Shown piece after piece: positions 8,892 through 18,026 of a DNA stretch of 40,659 bases. Within the stretch, counting starts at the first letter, position 1. Every line of letters starts with the position of its first letter. The DNA comes from Kiritimatiellia bacterium. Its GTDB lineage: Bacteria; Verrucomicrobiota; Kiritimatiellia; SS1-B-03-39; UBA6053. A program made the translations under genes and the position numbers. Location: NCBI GenBank assembly GCA_029936175.1, contig JAPYUI010000011.1:7783-48441 (forward strand), in the 5' to 3' direction. The notes beneath the pieces were generated by a model. That model worked only from the letters and a program-made list of their open reading frames with translations. It did not search any database and was not told the origin of the DNA.

Positions 8892-11429
8892 ATGCAGTGC
8901 CTGTGGTTTACTCCGCAAAGCATGGCGACTTTCGGTGAGGATATCTCCTTTATGTACCCTTGGCGCCCGTATCAGGCGCGCATCCTGGCTGAGCTGGATC
9001 GCCACATGGAGGACCGCCATTTTCACGTGGTCGCGGCCCCGGGATCAGGGAAGACCGTGCTCGGGCTGGAAACCCTGCGCCGGATCGATCGCCCCGCGCT
9101 CGTGTTCGCGCCCAGCCTGGGTATACGCGACCAGTGGATCCGCCGCTTTACGGACTTGTTCCTCCAGCAGGACAAGCCTCCCGATTGGATTTCCACCGAC
9201 CTGAAAGAGCCGGGGAAAATGACCGTGATTACCTACCAGAGCCTGCACGCGGCGATGGGACGCGAGGGGCCGGAAGCGATTGTACAGGCCCTGCGGCAGT
9301 CCGGGGTACAAACCCTCGTTTTTGACGAGGCGCACCACCTGCGCAAAGCCTGGTGGGATTGCCTGATGCAGGTGAAGGAGGGGCTGGAGGACCTGTTCAT
9401 CGTCGCCCTCACCGCAACCCCGCCCTATGACGCCTCGCAGGTCGAGTGGAACCGCTACATGGCCCTCTGCGGAGAGATCGACGAGGAAATCCCCGTACCC
9501 GAACTCGTCCGGGAGCGCAATCTCTGTCCGCACCAGGATTATATCTACTTCAGTATTCCCGGCGAGGAGGAGCGGCGGCAGTTGCAGCTTTACGGGGAGG
9601 GGGTTCGCGCGGCCATGGGTGACCTTGGCCTGGACCAGGAACTGGTTGACCTGGTCCGGACGCATCCCCTGGTGGCGCATCCGGAAGCGCACATGGGCGA
9701 GCTGCTTGCCGACAGCGATTATGCGCTGAGCCTGGCCATCTACCTGAACCACGCCCATGGGGTGGTGCCGGAGTCGTACCGGGGGATCCTCGGCCTGGAG
9801 GACGTGGAGTTGCCCCCTTTCACCTCCGCGTGGGCGGAAGTGTTGTTGAACCAGCTGTTGTTCCGGGATGCCTACGTGGAGGAACATCACCCGGTGGTGG
9901 TCAAGCGTATCCGCGAAGGAATGGGCAGCATCGGGGCCGTACACAAGCGCCGGATCCTGCTCAAGGCCACGCCGGTGCACGCGCGACTGCTCCGCTCGAG
10001 TATCAGCAAGCTGTACAGCATCGCGGAAATTATTGAACTCGAATACACGACCTTGCGCGCATCACTGCGCTGTGTGGTGATCACTGACTATATCCGTGAA
10101 GACGAATTTCCTTCGCTGGAGGCCCCGGACCGGGAGCTCACCCGCATGGGGGTGGTGCCGATTTTTGAGCACATGCGGCGCTTGAGGTTTAAGGGGCTGG
10201 ACCTTGGCATCCTCTCGGGAAAGGTCGTGGTTCTGCCGAAGAAGCTGTTGCCGGTGCTGCAACAGCTCCTGCGGGAACGCGGTCTGGACCCGGACAGGCT
10301 GCAGGCGAATCCCCTGGTGCACGACCCGGCATACCTGCGCATCCGCCTGCAGGGATCCGACGCATCCCGCCTCATCGGGGTCATGACCGATTGCTTCCAG
10401 GACGGTCACCTCCAGGTGCTCATAGGAACGACCGCCTTGCTGGGTGAGGGGTGGGACGCCCCGGCGATCAATTGCCTGGTGATGGCCACGGTTGTCGGCA
10501 GTTACATGACCTCCAATCAATTGCGTGGCCGGGCTATTCGGGTGAATCCCCGGGATCCGGAAAAGACCGCGAATATCTGGCACCTCGCCTGCGTGGCGCC
10601 GGGCCTGGACGAGGGCGAAACCGGGGCGCCGATCCAGGCCGCGATGACGGATTTGCCCCTGATGGAACGGCGTTTCAAGATGTTTGTTGGGCTGTCCCGC
10701 TCCGCAGATCGTATCCAGGACGGCCTTGAACGTACCGGGATCGATGCCGGACCGAAGGACGTGCATAGGCTGGAAGCCCTGAACCAGTCCAGCTGCATCG
10801 ACGCCTGTGAACGCGAGGAAATGTATCGCCGGTGGATGAAGGTGCTGGACATCGAGGGATCGGTTTCGACGACCCGCGAAGGCCGGGTAGCCCGCGAGGT
10901 ATTCGTGCCCGTGACCCGCCTGACCAGCCATCCGGTCGCCCGGAACCTGCTCCGGGGTACAGGCTGGTTCAGCACCTGGATGCGGGGATGGGTGGAAAAG
11001 CACCAGGCGGCATGCATCGCCCGTGCCCTGCTTGAATGCCTGGAGGCACAGGGATACATCAAGCCGGAAACGGCACGCCCGTCGGTCAGGGTGAGCCTCG
11101 GTAAGGACCGGGTTTACATTCGTGTGCAGGGACTGAATACCCGCGAGGAGAGCCTCTTCACCTCGGCCCTTTCCGGCTTGTTTAATCCGCTCAGCAAGCC
11201 GCGTTACCTGCTCGTGAGCAAAAACGCTGTTTACCCGGTCCCGGAACGACTGGGGCTCAACAAGGCGGGCGCAACATCGCTCCATCTCTACTGGCGGCGC
11301 CGGGTTGAGCGGGCAGACCTGGTCTACACGCACACCGCGGAGGGCCGGGTACACCTCTTGCGGGCCCGGCAGAAATACCTGGCAGGAAAATATCGTGATG
11401 ATGTGACAACGCGAAAGGTCTGGGCCTAG
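8892..11429 (+). CDS. DEAD/DEAH-box superfamily 2 helicase
   Basis: Walker A 'VVAAPGSGKTVLGLE', motif II 'VFDEAHHL', motif III 'ALTATPP', motif VI-like 'SNQLRGRAIRVNPRD'. True start may be 8922 (MATFGED) or 8952 (MYPWRPYQ). Confidence 0.85.
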   Translation: MQCLWFTPQSMATFGEDISFMYPWRPYQARILAELDRHMEDRHFHVVAAPGSGKTVLGLETLRRIDRPALVFAPSLGIRDQWIRRFTDLFLQQDKPPDWISTDLKEPGKMTVITYQSLHAAMGREGPEAIVQALRQSGVQTLVFDEAHHLRKAWWDCLMQVKEGLEDLFIVALTATPPYDASQVEWNRYMALCGEIDEEIPVPELVRERNLCPHQDYIYFSIPGEEERRQLQLYGEGVRAAMGDLGLDQELVDLVRTHPLVAHPEAHMGELLADSDYALSLAIYLNHAHGVVPESYRGILGLEDVELPPFTSAWAEVLLNQLLFRDAYVEEHHPVVVKRIREGMGSIGAVHKRRILLKATPVHARLLRSSISKLYSIAEIIELEYTTLRASLRCVVITDYIREDEFPSLEAPDRELTRMGVVPIFEHMRRLRFKGLDLGILSGKVVVLPKKLLPVLQQLLRERGLDPDRLQANPLVHDPAYLRIRLQGSDASRLIGVMTDCFQDGHLQVLIGTTALLGEGWDAPAINCLVMATVVGSYMTSNQLRGRAIRVNPRDPEKTANIWHLACVAPGLDEGETGAPIQAAMTDLPLMERRFKMFVGLSRSADRIQDGLERTGIDAGPKDVHRLEALNQSSCIDACEREEMYRRWMKVLDIEGSVSTTREGRVAREVFVPVTRLTSHPVARNLLRGTGWFSTWMRGWVEKHQAACIARALLECLEAQGYIKPETARPSVRVSLGKDRVYIRVQGLNTREESLFTSALSGLFNPLSKPRYLLVSKNAVYPVPERLGLNKAGATSLHLYWRRRVERADLVYTHTAEGRVHLLRARQKYLAGKYRDDVTTRKVWA

Positions 11430-12703
11430 TGTTCTCTTTTGCCAGGGGTTTGTTTGCGAACGGGGTTTCGTTGAATACCTGGCGGGTGGCGGTCGGGCTT
11501 GCCCCGCTTTCCCTGCTCGCGGTGGAGGGCCCCACCTTTGATTATCTCCAGGTCATCGAAAGCGCGCTCGAGCCGGGCAGGGTGTACCAGTTCGATCTTC
11601 CGGAGGAGGTATTCGACGGCGCCCGGGCTTTCCCCCAGGACTTCCGGGTGATGGATGCCTCCGGTTTTGCCTGGCCTTTCGTTGTCCATACGCCGCGGGA
11701 GGAATCCAGCCTGGCCACCTTGACCACGCGTAAGCTCCGCGAGGAGTCCTTTGGTGGAGAGCAGCCCTTTGTCGAGATCGAGCTGCAGGTATTTGCCAAC
11801 CAGCTGGCGGGCGGGAAGCTGGAACACAACGTGTTGACTATCCGGACTTCCGGGCAGGCCTACAAGCGCCGGGTTGAAATCTTTGCCAAGGATTCCGAGG
11901 CGAAGTTGCAGCCACTGGGGAGCGGCCACCTGGTCCATTTTGGCCAGGCGGCGAACGCGGTGCTGCGCCGGGTGCGCTATGCGGATGCTGCCGCCGATAT
12001 CCTGGTGGTTCGGATTCGACCGGATCCGGGAACCGCGGTGAATTTCAGCATCACGCAGCTCCACGTGGGGCATCAACGCTTTCGGGCGGGGGAAATCCGT
12101 GGGGTGCCGCTACAGCTTGAGCAGGCCCCGGAAGCGGGCGAAGGGGCAGGCTGGGCGTCTGCCATCTACGATTCCGGGTTTACCTCGCGGCCCATCGATA
12201 CCTTGCGATTCGATTTCTCCGAGGTCGCGCTCATCCGTGCGGCCCGGATCTACGGCCGCAACAACCCATCGAATACCTGGCAACTGGTAAGTGAGCCGGT
12301 CCTGCAATCTTCAGCCCGCTTTCCACTGGTGGATGTACCGTTGAGGCGCTGTACCTTTCGCTGGTTGAAGGTAGACATCTTTCATGGATCGGCCCCGCCC
12401 GTGGTCCCGTTGAACATCCGGGCCTTCGCAACCCCGCGCCGGGTGATCTTTGAGGCGATGACGAATGACCGGGGTGTCTTGTGTTACGGAACCGCCGATC
12501 CCCTGTTACCCGTCCCCCCTGCAACGCGACGAATGAACCGGTCCGATCTGCGGACGGTCCCCGTGGTGGAGCTGGGCGAACGCAGGGCCTTCACCTCCCT
12601 GCAGGAGACCAACAAGGCCCTGAAAAAGATGTTCTACTTCTCCCTCGCCGCCGTCGCCGGCCTGGTTGCCCTGGTGATCTTTATGCGGCGGGCCTTCAAT
12701 TGA
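11429..12703 (+). CDS. Membrane-anchored protein, DUF3999-like (tentative)
   Basis: GTG start overlaps the helicase stop by 1 nt. Extracytoplasmic beta-rich region and C-terminal TM 'MFYFSLAAVAGLVALVIFMRRAFN'. The family assignment is weak. Confidence 0.6.
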   Translation: MFSFARGLFANGVSLNTWRVAVGLAPLSLLAVEGPTFDYLQVIESALEPGRVYQFDLPEEVFDGARAFPQDFRVMDASGFAWPFVVHTPREESSLATLTTRKLREESFGGEQPFVEIELQVFANQLAGGKLEHNVLTIRTSGQAYKRRVEIFAKDSEAKLQPLGSGHLVHFGQAANAVLRRVRYADAAADILVVRIRPDPGTAVNFSITQLHVGHQRFRAGEIRGVPLQLEQAPEAGEGAGWASAIYDSGFTSRPIDTLRFDFSEVALIRAARIYGRNNPSNTWQLVSEPVLQSSARFPLVDVPLRRCTFRWLKVDIFHGSAPPVVPLNIRAFATPRRVIFEAMTNDRGVLCYGTADPLLPVPPATRRMNRSDLRTVPVVELGERRAFTSLQETNKALKKMFYFSLAAVAGLVALVIFMRRAFN

Positions 12704-12725
12704 GTTTCCCGTCGGACCGGGAAAC
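12704..12725 (+). terminator. Perfect 8-bp hairpin just after the stop codon
   Basis: gtttcccg-tcggac-cgggaaac immediately follows the TGA at 12701-12703. No U-tract, so it could be a terminator or a 3'-end stabiliser. Confidence 0.4.
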
Positions 12726-12870
12726 ACCCAATCTCGCCCGGATCCTCGCGAATATGCGGAATTCCTGCCGACCTTTCGCCCATTCCGGGATCTCGCACTG
12801 TCCCAATCTTGCGCTTTGCGAAATATATTCTATATCATGTGTCACGCAGGGCCCATCCCGGTAGATAGCT

Positions 12871-13140
12871 ATGGCAGATAAAAAGAAGCAAAAAGAGAAT
12901 GACGTCCAGGCCCCCGGATTCGAGAAGGCCCTGGCGCGCCTGGAGACCATCGTGGAGGAGATGGAGAGCGGAGCACTCAGCCTCGATGACATGATAAAGC
13001 ATTTTGAAGAAGGTTCCGGCCTGGTGAAGTCCTGTGCGGGAAAACTGGATGATGTTGAGCGGAAAATCGAAAAGCTGGTAAAAAAAGATGGTGGGATAAC
13101 GACGGCTCCCTTCGAGGATGAGGTGGATGACGCGTCCTGA
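12871..13140 (+). CDS. xseB: Exodeoxyribonuclease VII small subunit
   Basis: 89 aa: 'FEKALARLETIVEEMESGALSLDDMIKHFEEGSGLVKSCAGKLDDVERKIEKLV'. Confidence 0.93.
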   Translation: MADKKKQKENDVQAPGFEKALARLETIVEEMESGALSLDDMIKHFEEGSGLVKSCAGKLDDVERKIEKLVKKDGGITTAPFEDEVDDAS

Positions 13141-14246
13141 TGGCCGGGAAATATTTTATGAAACGGATGATTGCTGTAGTGGGGTTGGTCGCGGTTGTTG
13201 CGGCAGTGCCCCTTGTCTTGTCACTCATCCATCAGCAGGAGAAAGCGCCGGAGGTGACCAGTGATCCCCCGCCGCAACGTAATCTAGTCGGCGCCAATAT
13301 CGCGATGAAGGTCAGCCAGTCGATGGCGGATGCGGTGGAGGGCGTCCTGCCTTCCGTGGTCGTGATCCAGACCGGGGCGACCCGGGTGTACCGCGACTGG
13401 TGGACCAACCGGCGTTTCTACCGCGAGGAACCGGTCGGCCAGGGCTCCGGGGTGGTGATCAGTAAGGACGGTTATATTATCACCAACCGGCACGTGATCG
13501 AGCGGGCGAGCAAGGCGGAAGTCGTGTTCAATGACGGAACCATTTATCCGGCCGAGTACATCGGCAGCAACAGCCAGACGGATATTGCCGTACTCAAGAT
13601 CGACCCCGATCCCGGCAAACCGCTCATCGCGGTCGAGAAAGGTGACTCTGAAGCCATTCGCGTGGGCGAGTTGGTCATGGCCATCGGGTCCCCGTACAGC
13701 TTGAGAAGCACCGTGACCCATGGGGTCGTCAGCCAGAAAGGCCGCGCCTCTGAACTCCTGCCGCTCGTCGATTTCATCCAGACCTCCGCCCCGATAAATC
13801 CGGGTAACAGTGGCGGTGCGCTCGTGGATGTGGAAGGCCGCTTGATCGGGATCAACACCTATATCCAGACTGCAGATGGCGTGGGTGGGAGCATAGGCAT
13901 CGGGTTTGCGGTCCCGTCCCGTATCGCCTTTCGCATGGCCGAGTTGATCATCAAGGGCGAGGACAGTGACCTCCCCTACATCGGGGTCGTCACCGAGGAA
14001 ACGCGCTACGGGGTGATGATCAGCGAGGTGATCGAGAACAGCCCCGCCATGAAAGCGGGACTCGAAGCCGGAGATATCCTGGCGGAGGTCAACGGAAAAC
14101 CGATCACCGGGAGTAATGCGTTGAAGACACTGGTGCTTTTGAGTAAACCTGGGGATGAGCTGGAGGCCCGGGTAATTCGGCGGAGGCAGGAGGCCGTGGT
14201 AAAGATCCTGACGGAGCGGATTCCTGACCTGGGTGCGCTGAAATAA
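13140..14246 (+). CDS. HtrA/Deg-family trypsin-like serine protease with one PDZ domain
   Basis: Triad motifs 'ITNRHVIERA', 'SQTDIAVLKID', 'INPGNSGGALVDVEG'; C-terminal PDZ 'SEVIENSPAMKAGLEAGDILAEVNGKPI'. ATG overlaps the xseB stop. Confidence 0.93.
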   Translation: MAGKYFMKRMIAVVGLVAVVAAVPLVLSLIHQQEKAPEVTSDPPPQRNLVGANIAMKVSQSMADAVEGVLPSVVVIQTGATRVYRDWWTNRRFYREEPVGQGSGVVISKDGYIITNRHVIERASKAEVVFNDGTIYPAEYIGSNSQTDIAVLKIDPDPGKPLIAVEKGDSEAIRVGELVMAIGSPYSLRSTVTHGVVSQKGRASELLPLVDFIQTSAPINPGNSGGALVDVEGRLIGINTYIQTADGVGGSIGIGFAVPSRIAFRMAELIIKGEDSDLPYIGVVTEETRYGVMISEVIENSPAMKAGLEAGDILAEVNGKPITGSNALKTLVLLSKPGDELEARVIRRRQEAVVKILTERIPDLGALK

Positions 14247-14307
14247 GGGCCCGTCCTTTCGGATCTCCAGCGGGATGCCTGCGAATTGAATCTCATAAAA
14301 CTCACGC

Positions 14308-15045
14308 ATGTCAAAACCCCGCCTAGATCTCCTGCTGGTTGAGCGTGGACTCGTCGAGAGCCGCGAGCTTGCCCAAGGCCTGATTCGCGCGGGAAAAGTC
14401 CGGGTCAACGGGCAGGTCGCCGCCAAGCCCGGGCAGGGCGTAGCCGCCGATGTGGAGCTCACGGTTGCAGAACCCGATCGATTCGTCAGTCGAGGTGGAT
14501 ATAAATTGCTCGGCGCCCTGGAGACCTTTCCAGTGGAGTTGAGCGATTGTGTATGCCTCGATGTAGGCTCTTCCACCGGGGGCTTCACCGATTGCATGCT
14601 CCAGTTTGGCGCGCGCAAGGTGTTTGCCGTCGATGTTGGCAAGGGGCAGCTCCACTGGCGCCTGCGCAATGACGAGCGGGTGGTGGTGATGGAGCAGGTA
14701 AACGCACGGTATCTCACGCCGGAAGACCTGGATGAAGCCCCCAGCTTTGCCACCGCCGATGCTTCATTCATCTCCCTGACCAAGTTGCTTCCGGCGATGA
14801 CGAGCGTGCTCGTGCCGGGCGGGGAAATGCTCACCTTGATCAAGCCGCAGTTTGAGGCTGGACAGAAAAAGGTCGGGAAGGGCGGGGTGGTGCGCGATCC
14901 GGATGTACACCGGGATGTCATTGCCTCCGTCCGTGCTTTCGGTGAGAATACACTGGGACTGGTATGGCGTGACATGGTACGCTCACCCCTCAAGGGACCC
15001 AAGGGGAATATCGAATTCCTTGCTTGGTGGAAGAAACCCGCATGA
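14308..15045 (+). CDS. tlyA: TlyA family rRNA (cytidine-2'-O)-methyltransferase (S4 + FtsJ domains)
   Basis: 'RLDLLLVERGLVESRELAQGLIRAGKVRVNGQVAAKPGQ' S4 domain; 'CVCLDVGSSTGGFTDCMLQFGARKVFAVDVGKGQLHWRLRNDERV'; 'LIKPQFEAGQKKVGKGGVVRDPDVH'. Confidence 0.93.
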   Translation: MSKPRLDLLLVERGLVESRELAQGLIRAGKVRVNGQVAAKPGQGVAADVELTVAEPDRFVSRGGYKLLGALETFPVELSDCVCLDVGSSTGGFTDCMLQFGARKVFAVDVGKGQLHWRLRNDERVVVMEQVNARYLTPEDLDEAPSFATADASFISLTKLLPAMTSVLVPGGEMLTLIKPQFEAGQKKVGKGGVVRDPDVHRDVIASVRAFGENTLGLVWRDMVRSPLKGPKGNIEFLAWWKKPA

Positions 15046-15893
15046 AGCTTGGTGTACACGCAAATTTTGACAAGGAACCGGCCACCGAGGTGCTCGCCCA
15101 CCTGGAAGTGGTTGCAGGGAAGCTGGGCATCCAGCTCGTGGCCTATGGCGACACCGCAGTTCATCTGCCCGCGGCCGAGCGGGTAGAGGAAGACGATTTT
15201 CCCGGTGCGATAGACCTGTTGATGGCGCTTGGAGGGGACGGGACCCTCCTGCGGGCGGTTCGCCAGTTGAACGGGGCGGGGGTCCCGGTGTTCGGGGTCA
15301 ACCTGGGCAAGCTGGGTTTCATGACCGCGACCGTGGATGAAGATTTGGTGGACACCCTGGCCTACCTGAATGCGGGAGACTTTACCGTTTCCGAGCGGAC
15401 CATGATCGAATGCCGGATCGGCGACCACGAGGAAACGCACCTTGCATTAAACGACGTTGTACTCAGTTGGGGGCCTTCCCCCAGCATTGCGCATATTCAC
15501 ATCTCGATCGATGATGTCCCGGTAACGACCTACACCTGCGACGGCTTGATCATTTCCACCCCGACCGGGTCGACCGGGCATTCACTGTCCGCCGGCGGCC
15601 CCATCGTACACCCGAATACGCCGGGTCTTGTACTGAACGTGATCTGCCCGCATACCATGAGTACCCGGCCGGTGGTGATTCCCGATAGTAGCCGGATCAA
15701 GGCGGCGATCTCGGACAACTCCAAGCAACTGATCCTCGCGGTGGATGGGGTGGAAACCGCGGAAATGAATCCGGGAGATGTATTGCATATCCAGAAGGCC
15801 GCAGTGGGTGCGCGCTTTGTTGAATTGCCCGGGTATGACTACTTCAAGGTGCTGCGGAACAAGTTGAACTGGCGCGGATCCAGTATTCATTGA
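15042..15893 (+). CDS. nadK: NAD kinase
   Basis: 'LLMALGGDGTLLRAVR', 'VFGVNLGKLGFMTA', 'TPTGSTGHSLSAGGPIVHP'. ATG at 15042 overlaps the tlyA TGA (ATGA). Confidence 0.94.
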   Translation: MKLGVHANFDKEPATEVLAHLEVVAGKLGIQLVAYGDTAVHLPAAERVEEDDFPGAIDLLMALGGDGTLLRAVRQLNGAGVPVFGVNLGKLGFMTATVDEDLVDTLAYLNAGDFTVSERTMIECRIGDHEETHLALNDVVLSWGPSPSIAHIHISIDDVPVTTYTCDGLIISTPTGSTGHSLSAGGPIVHPNTPGLVLNVICPHTMSTRPVVIPDSSRIKAAISDNSKQLILAVDGVETAEMNPGDVLHIQKAAVGARFVELPGYDYFKVLRNKLNWRGSSIH

Positions 15894-15944
15894 CCGCGAT
15901 GCAGCGGGTGAAGGATCGGTTGTCCACCACCCGCCTGGATTCAC

Positions 15945-16898
15945 CTAGGCCGGCAAGGTTCCCTTCATAAGCAGTGCGGCAACCACCAGTGCCAGGACGA
16001 TCCGGTAATAGCCGAAAATCGCCATGCCATGCTTGTTCAGGTAGGCCACCATCCACTTGACCGAAACGATCGCGGAGATCAAGGCCGTGAACATGCCGAT
16101 GCCCAGGCTGGTGGGACCGTAGATATCCAGCATCAAGCCGCCGTGCCTGAGCCCGTCATACGCGGTTGCGGCGCTCAGGGTTGCCATGCCGAGGATGAAA
16201 GAGAAGGTCACCGACTCGCGGAGTTTCAGCCCGACGAACAAGCCACCCAGGATCGTTACCAGGCTGCGACTGGTTCCCGGGCACATCGCGAGACATTGCA
16301 TGAGGCCGATCAGGAGTGCACCCTTCCAGCCCAGCTCGACCAGGGTCATCCCGGCATCGGATTCCCGTCGCGTCCTGTATCTGCGGTCGATGACCAGGAT
16401 GACCAGGCCCCAGCAGAACCAGGCACCCACGGTTGGCCAAAGGCCGAACAGGTACTCCTTGATCAGGTCGTTCAGGGCCAGGCCGATGCCGATGGCGGGG
16501 AGCATGCCGATGACGACATTGATCAGCAGTCGCCGCCCGTCCACGTCCCGGCCGAAGATGCCGAGCACCATGCTTTTTATATGCCCAAAGAAAATACCAA
16601 GCACCGCCAGAATCGCACCGAGCTGGATACAGATTGCAAAGGCGTCTGCGGCTTCCCTGGATGCTTCATCGTTAAAGCCGATACCCATTGAGCGTTGGGC
16701 GAGAATGATGTGCCCGGTGGAACTTACCGGGAGGTACTCGGTGAGGCCCTCGACAAGGCCGATGACCGCAGCCTGGAGCGCGTTCATCTCGGAGACGGGT
16801 GGCGAGGGGTGTACTTCGCCGTGCGCATCGGAGAACAGGCAGGAAGGTAAAATAAGTAAAAGGAGCAAGAGGCGATGACGAAGGCAAAACATGGTCAT
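15945..16898 (-). CDS. uppP: Undecaprenyl-diphosphatase (BacA/UppP) with N-terminal extension
   Basis: 'AAVIGLVEGLTEYLPVSSTGHIILAQ', 'CPGTSRSLVTILGG'. Family-typical start would be MNALQ (16787); upstream 37 aa look like a signal/TM segment. Confidence 0.92.
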   Translation of the reverse strand: MTMFCLRHRLLLLLLILPSCLFSDAHGEVHPSPPVSEMNALQAAVIGLVEGLTEYLPVSSTGHIILAQRSMGIGFNDEASREAADAFAICIQLGAILAVLGIFFGHIKSMVLGIFGRDVDGRRLLINVVIGMLPAIGIGLALNDLIKEYLFGLWPTVGAWFCWGLVILVIDRRYRTRRESDAGMTLVELGWKGALLIGLMQCLAMCPGTSRSLVTILGGLFVGLKLRESVTFSFILGMATLSAATAYDGLRHGGLMLDIYGPTSLGIGMFTALISAIVSVKWMVAYLNKHGMAIFGYYRIVLALVVAALLMKGTLPA

Positions 16899-16948
16899 GG
16901 ACGGGTCGAGATTGGGAATGCTTGAACAGGGTGCGGGGCACGCTCGAT

Positions 16949-17935
16949 TTACATCAGCTTCATCTTAGGCATGTCCTGGATATCCACCATGCCGACGAAT
17001 ACGCCGTTCGCATCGGTGATGATTAAGGTGTTGATCGCGTGTTTATCGAACACGCCCATGGCTTCGGTCGCGAGGTGGTCCTGGGTAAGGACGATCGGGT
17101 CTTCGGTCATGATATCCGCCACGAGAACACCGGAGGTTTCATCTGTGCGCGCCACCAGTCGCCGGATGTCGCCATCGGTGACGATGCCGACTACCAGGCC
17201 GTCATCGTCCACGACTGCTGCCGCCCCGCCGTGACACTCGCCAATCGCGACAACCGCCTGCTTGAAGGTGCCTTCGCGGTGCACGCGGGCGACCTGCTTG
17301 CCCTTGCGCATCAGGTCATTGATCCTGAGCAAGGAGTGCCCGATGGCGCCGCTTGGATGCAGCTTTGCGTAATCCTCCCGGCTAAAACCGCGGCGCTGGC
17401 TCAGTAGCATGGCGATGGCGTCACCCACTGCGAGGGTGACCAGGCTGCTGGTTGTGGGGGCAAGGTTGAAGGGGCAGGACTCCTTCTCCACCTTGATCGG
17501 GATGACGAAATCCGCGAGTATGGCGGTATCACTTTCCGGGCTGCCCGTGATGGCGACGATATGGGCCCCGGCGCGCTTGGCGAAGGGGAGCATATTCAGC
17601 AGTTCCAGGGTGACCCCGGAATAGCTGATCGCGAGTACCACGTCCCCCTCACGAACCATGCCGAGTCCCCCGTGAATCGCTTCGGAGGCATGCAGGGCAA
17701 ATGCCGGGGTGCCGGTACTGTTGAAGGTGGCGGCAATCTTGCAGCCGATATCGTGGCTCTTGCCCACGCCGGTAATGATAATGCGGTTACCTTGCGAGAT
17801 GCGTTCGTCGATGAGCTCCACGGCAGCTGCAAACGAATCATCCAGTTGATCCTGCAGTTGTCGGAGACCGGCGATGTCCGTTTCGATGAGCGCTTTGGCG
17901 GCGGCGATGTAGTCCATGTCGTTAAAAACAACCAT
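16949..17935 (-). CDS. kdsD: KpsF/GutQ family sugar isomerase (D-arabinose-5-phosphate isomerase), SIS + CBS domains
   Basis: 'RIIITGVGKSHDIGCKIAATFNSTGTPAFALHASEAIHGGLGMV', 'HPSGAIGHSLL', then two CBS repeats ending 'TLIITDANGVFVGMVDIQDMPK'. Confidence 0.92.
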   Translation of the reverse strand: MVVFNDMDYIAAAKALIETDIAGLRQLQDQLDDSFAAAVELIDERISQGNRIIITGVGKSHDIGCKIAATFNSTGTPAFALHASEAIHGGLGMVREGDVVLAISYSGVTLELLNMLPFAKRAGAHIVAITGSPESDTAILADFVIPIKVEKESCPFNLAPTTSSLVTLAVGDAIAMLLSQRRGFSREDYAKLHPSGAIGHSLLRINDLMRKGKQVARVHREGTFKQAVVAIGECHGGAAAVVDDDGLVVGIVTDGDIRRLVARTDETSGVLVADIMTEDPIVLTQDHLATEAMGVFDKHAINTLIITDANGVFVGMVDIQDMPKMKLM

Positions 17936-18026
17936 CTGACAAGAAAGCGGGGATCAATGCAAGATTCTAAAGGCTTGAACTCGGGTCTCAATCGTCCATG
18001 ATCACCCCCATTAATCGGAGGTCCTT

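Noticed and set aside
10062-11354. 430-aa minus-strand ORF opposite the helicase
   Set aside because: Antisense to conserved helicase motifs; no independent support.
13284-15440. 718-aa minus-strand ORF spanning the HtrA, tlyA and nadK region
   Set aside because: Fully antisense to three well-supported genes; low-complexity His/Arg/Pro/Gly composition typical of a GC-driven shadow ORF, with no recognisable domain.
15904-15934. gcgggtg...cacccgc inverted repeat between convergent nadK and uppP
   Set aside because: 7-bp stem with a long 17-nt loop and no T-tract; too weak to call a terminator.
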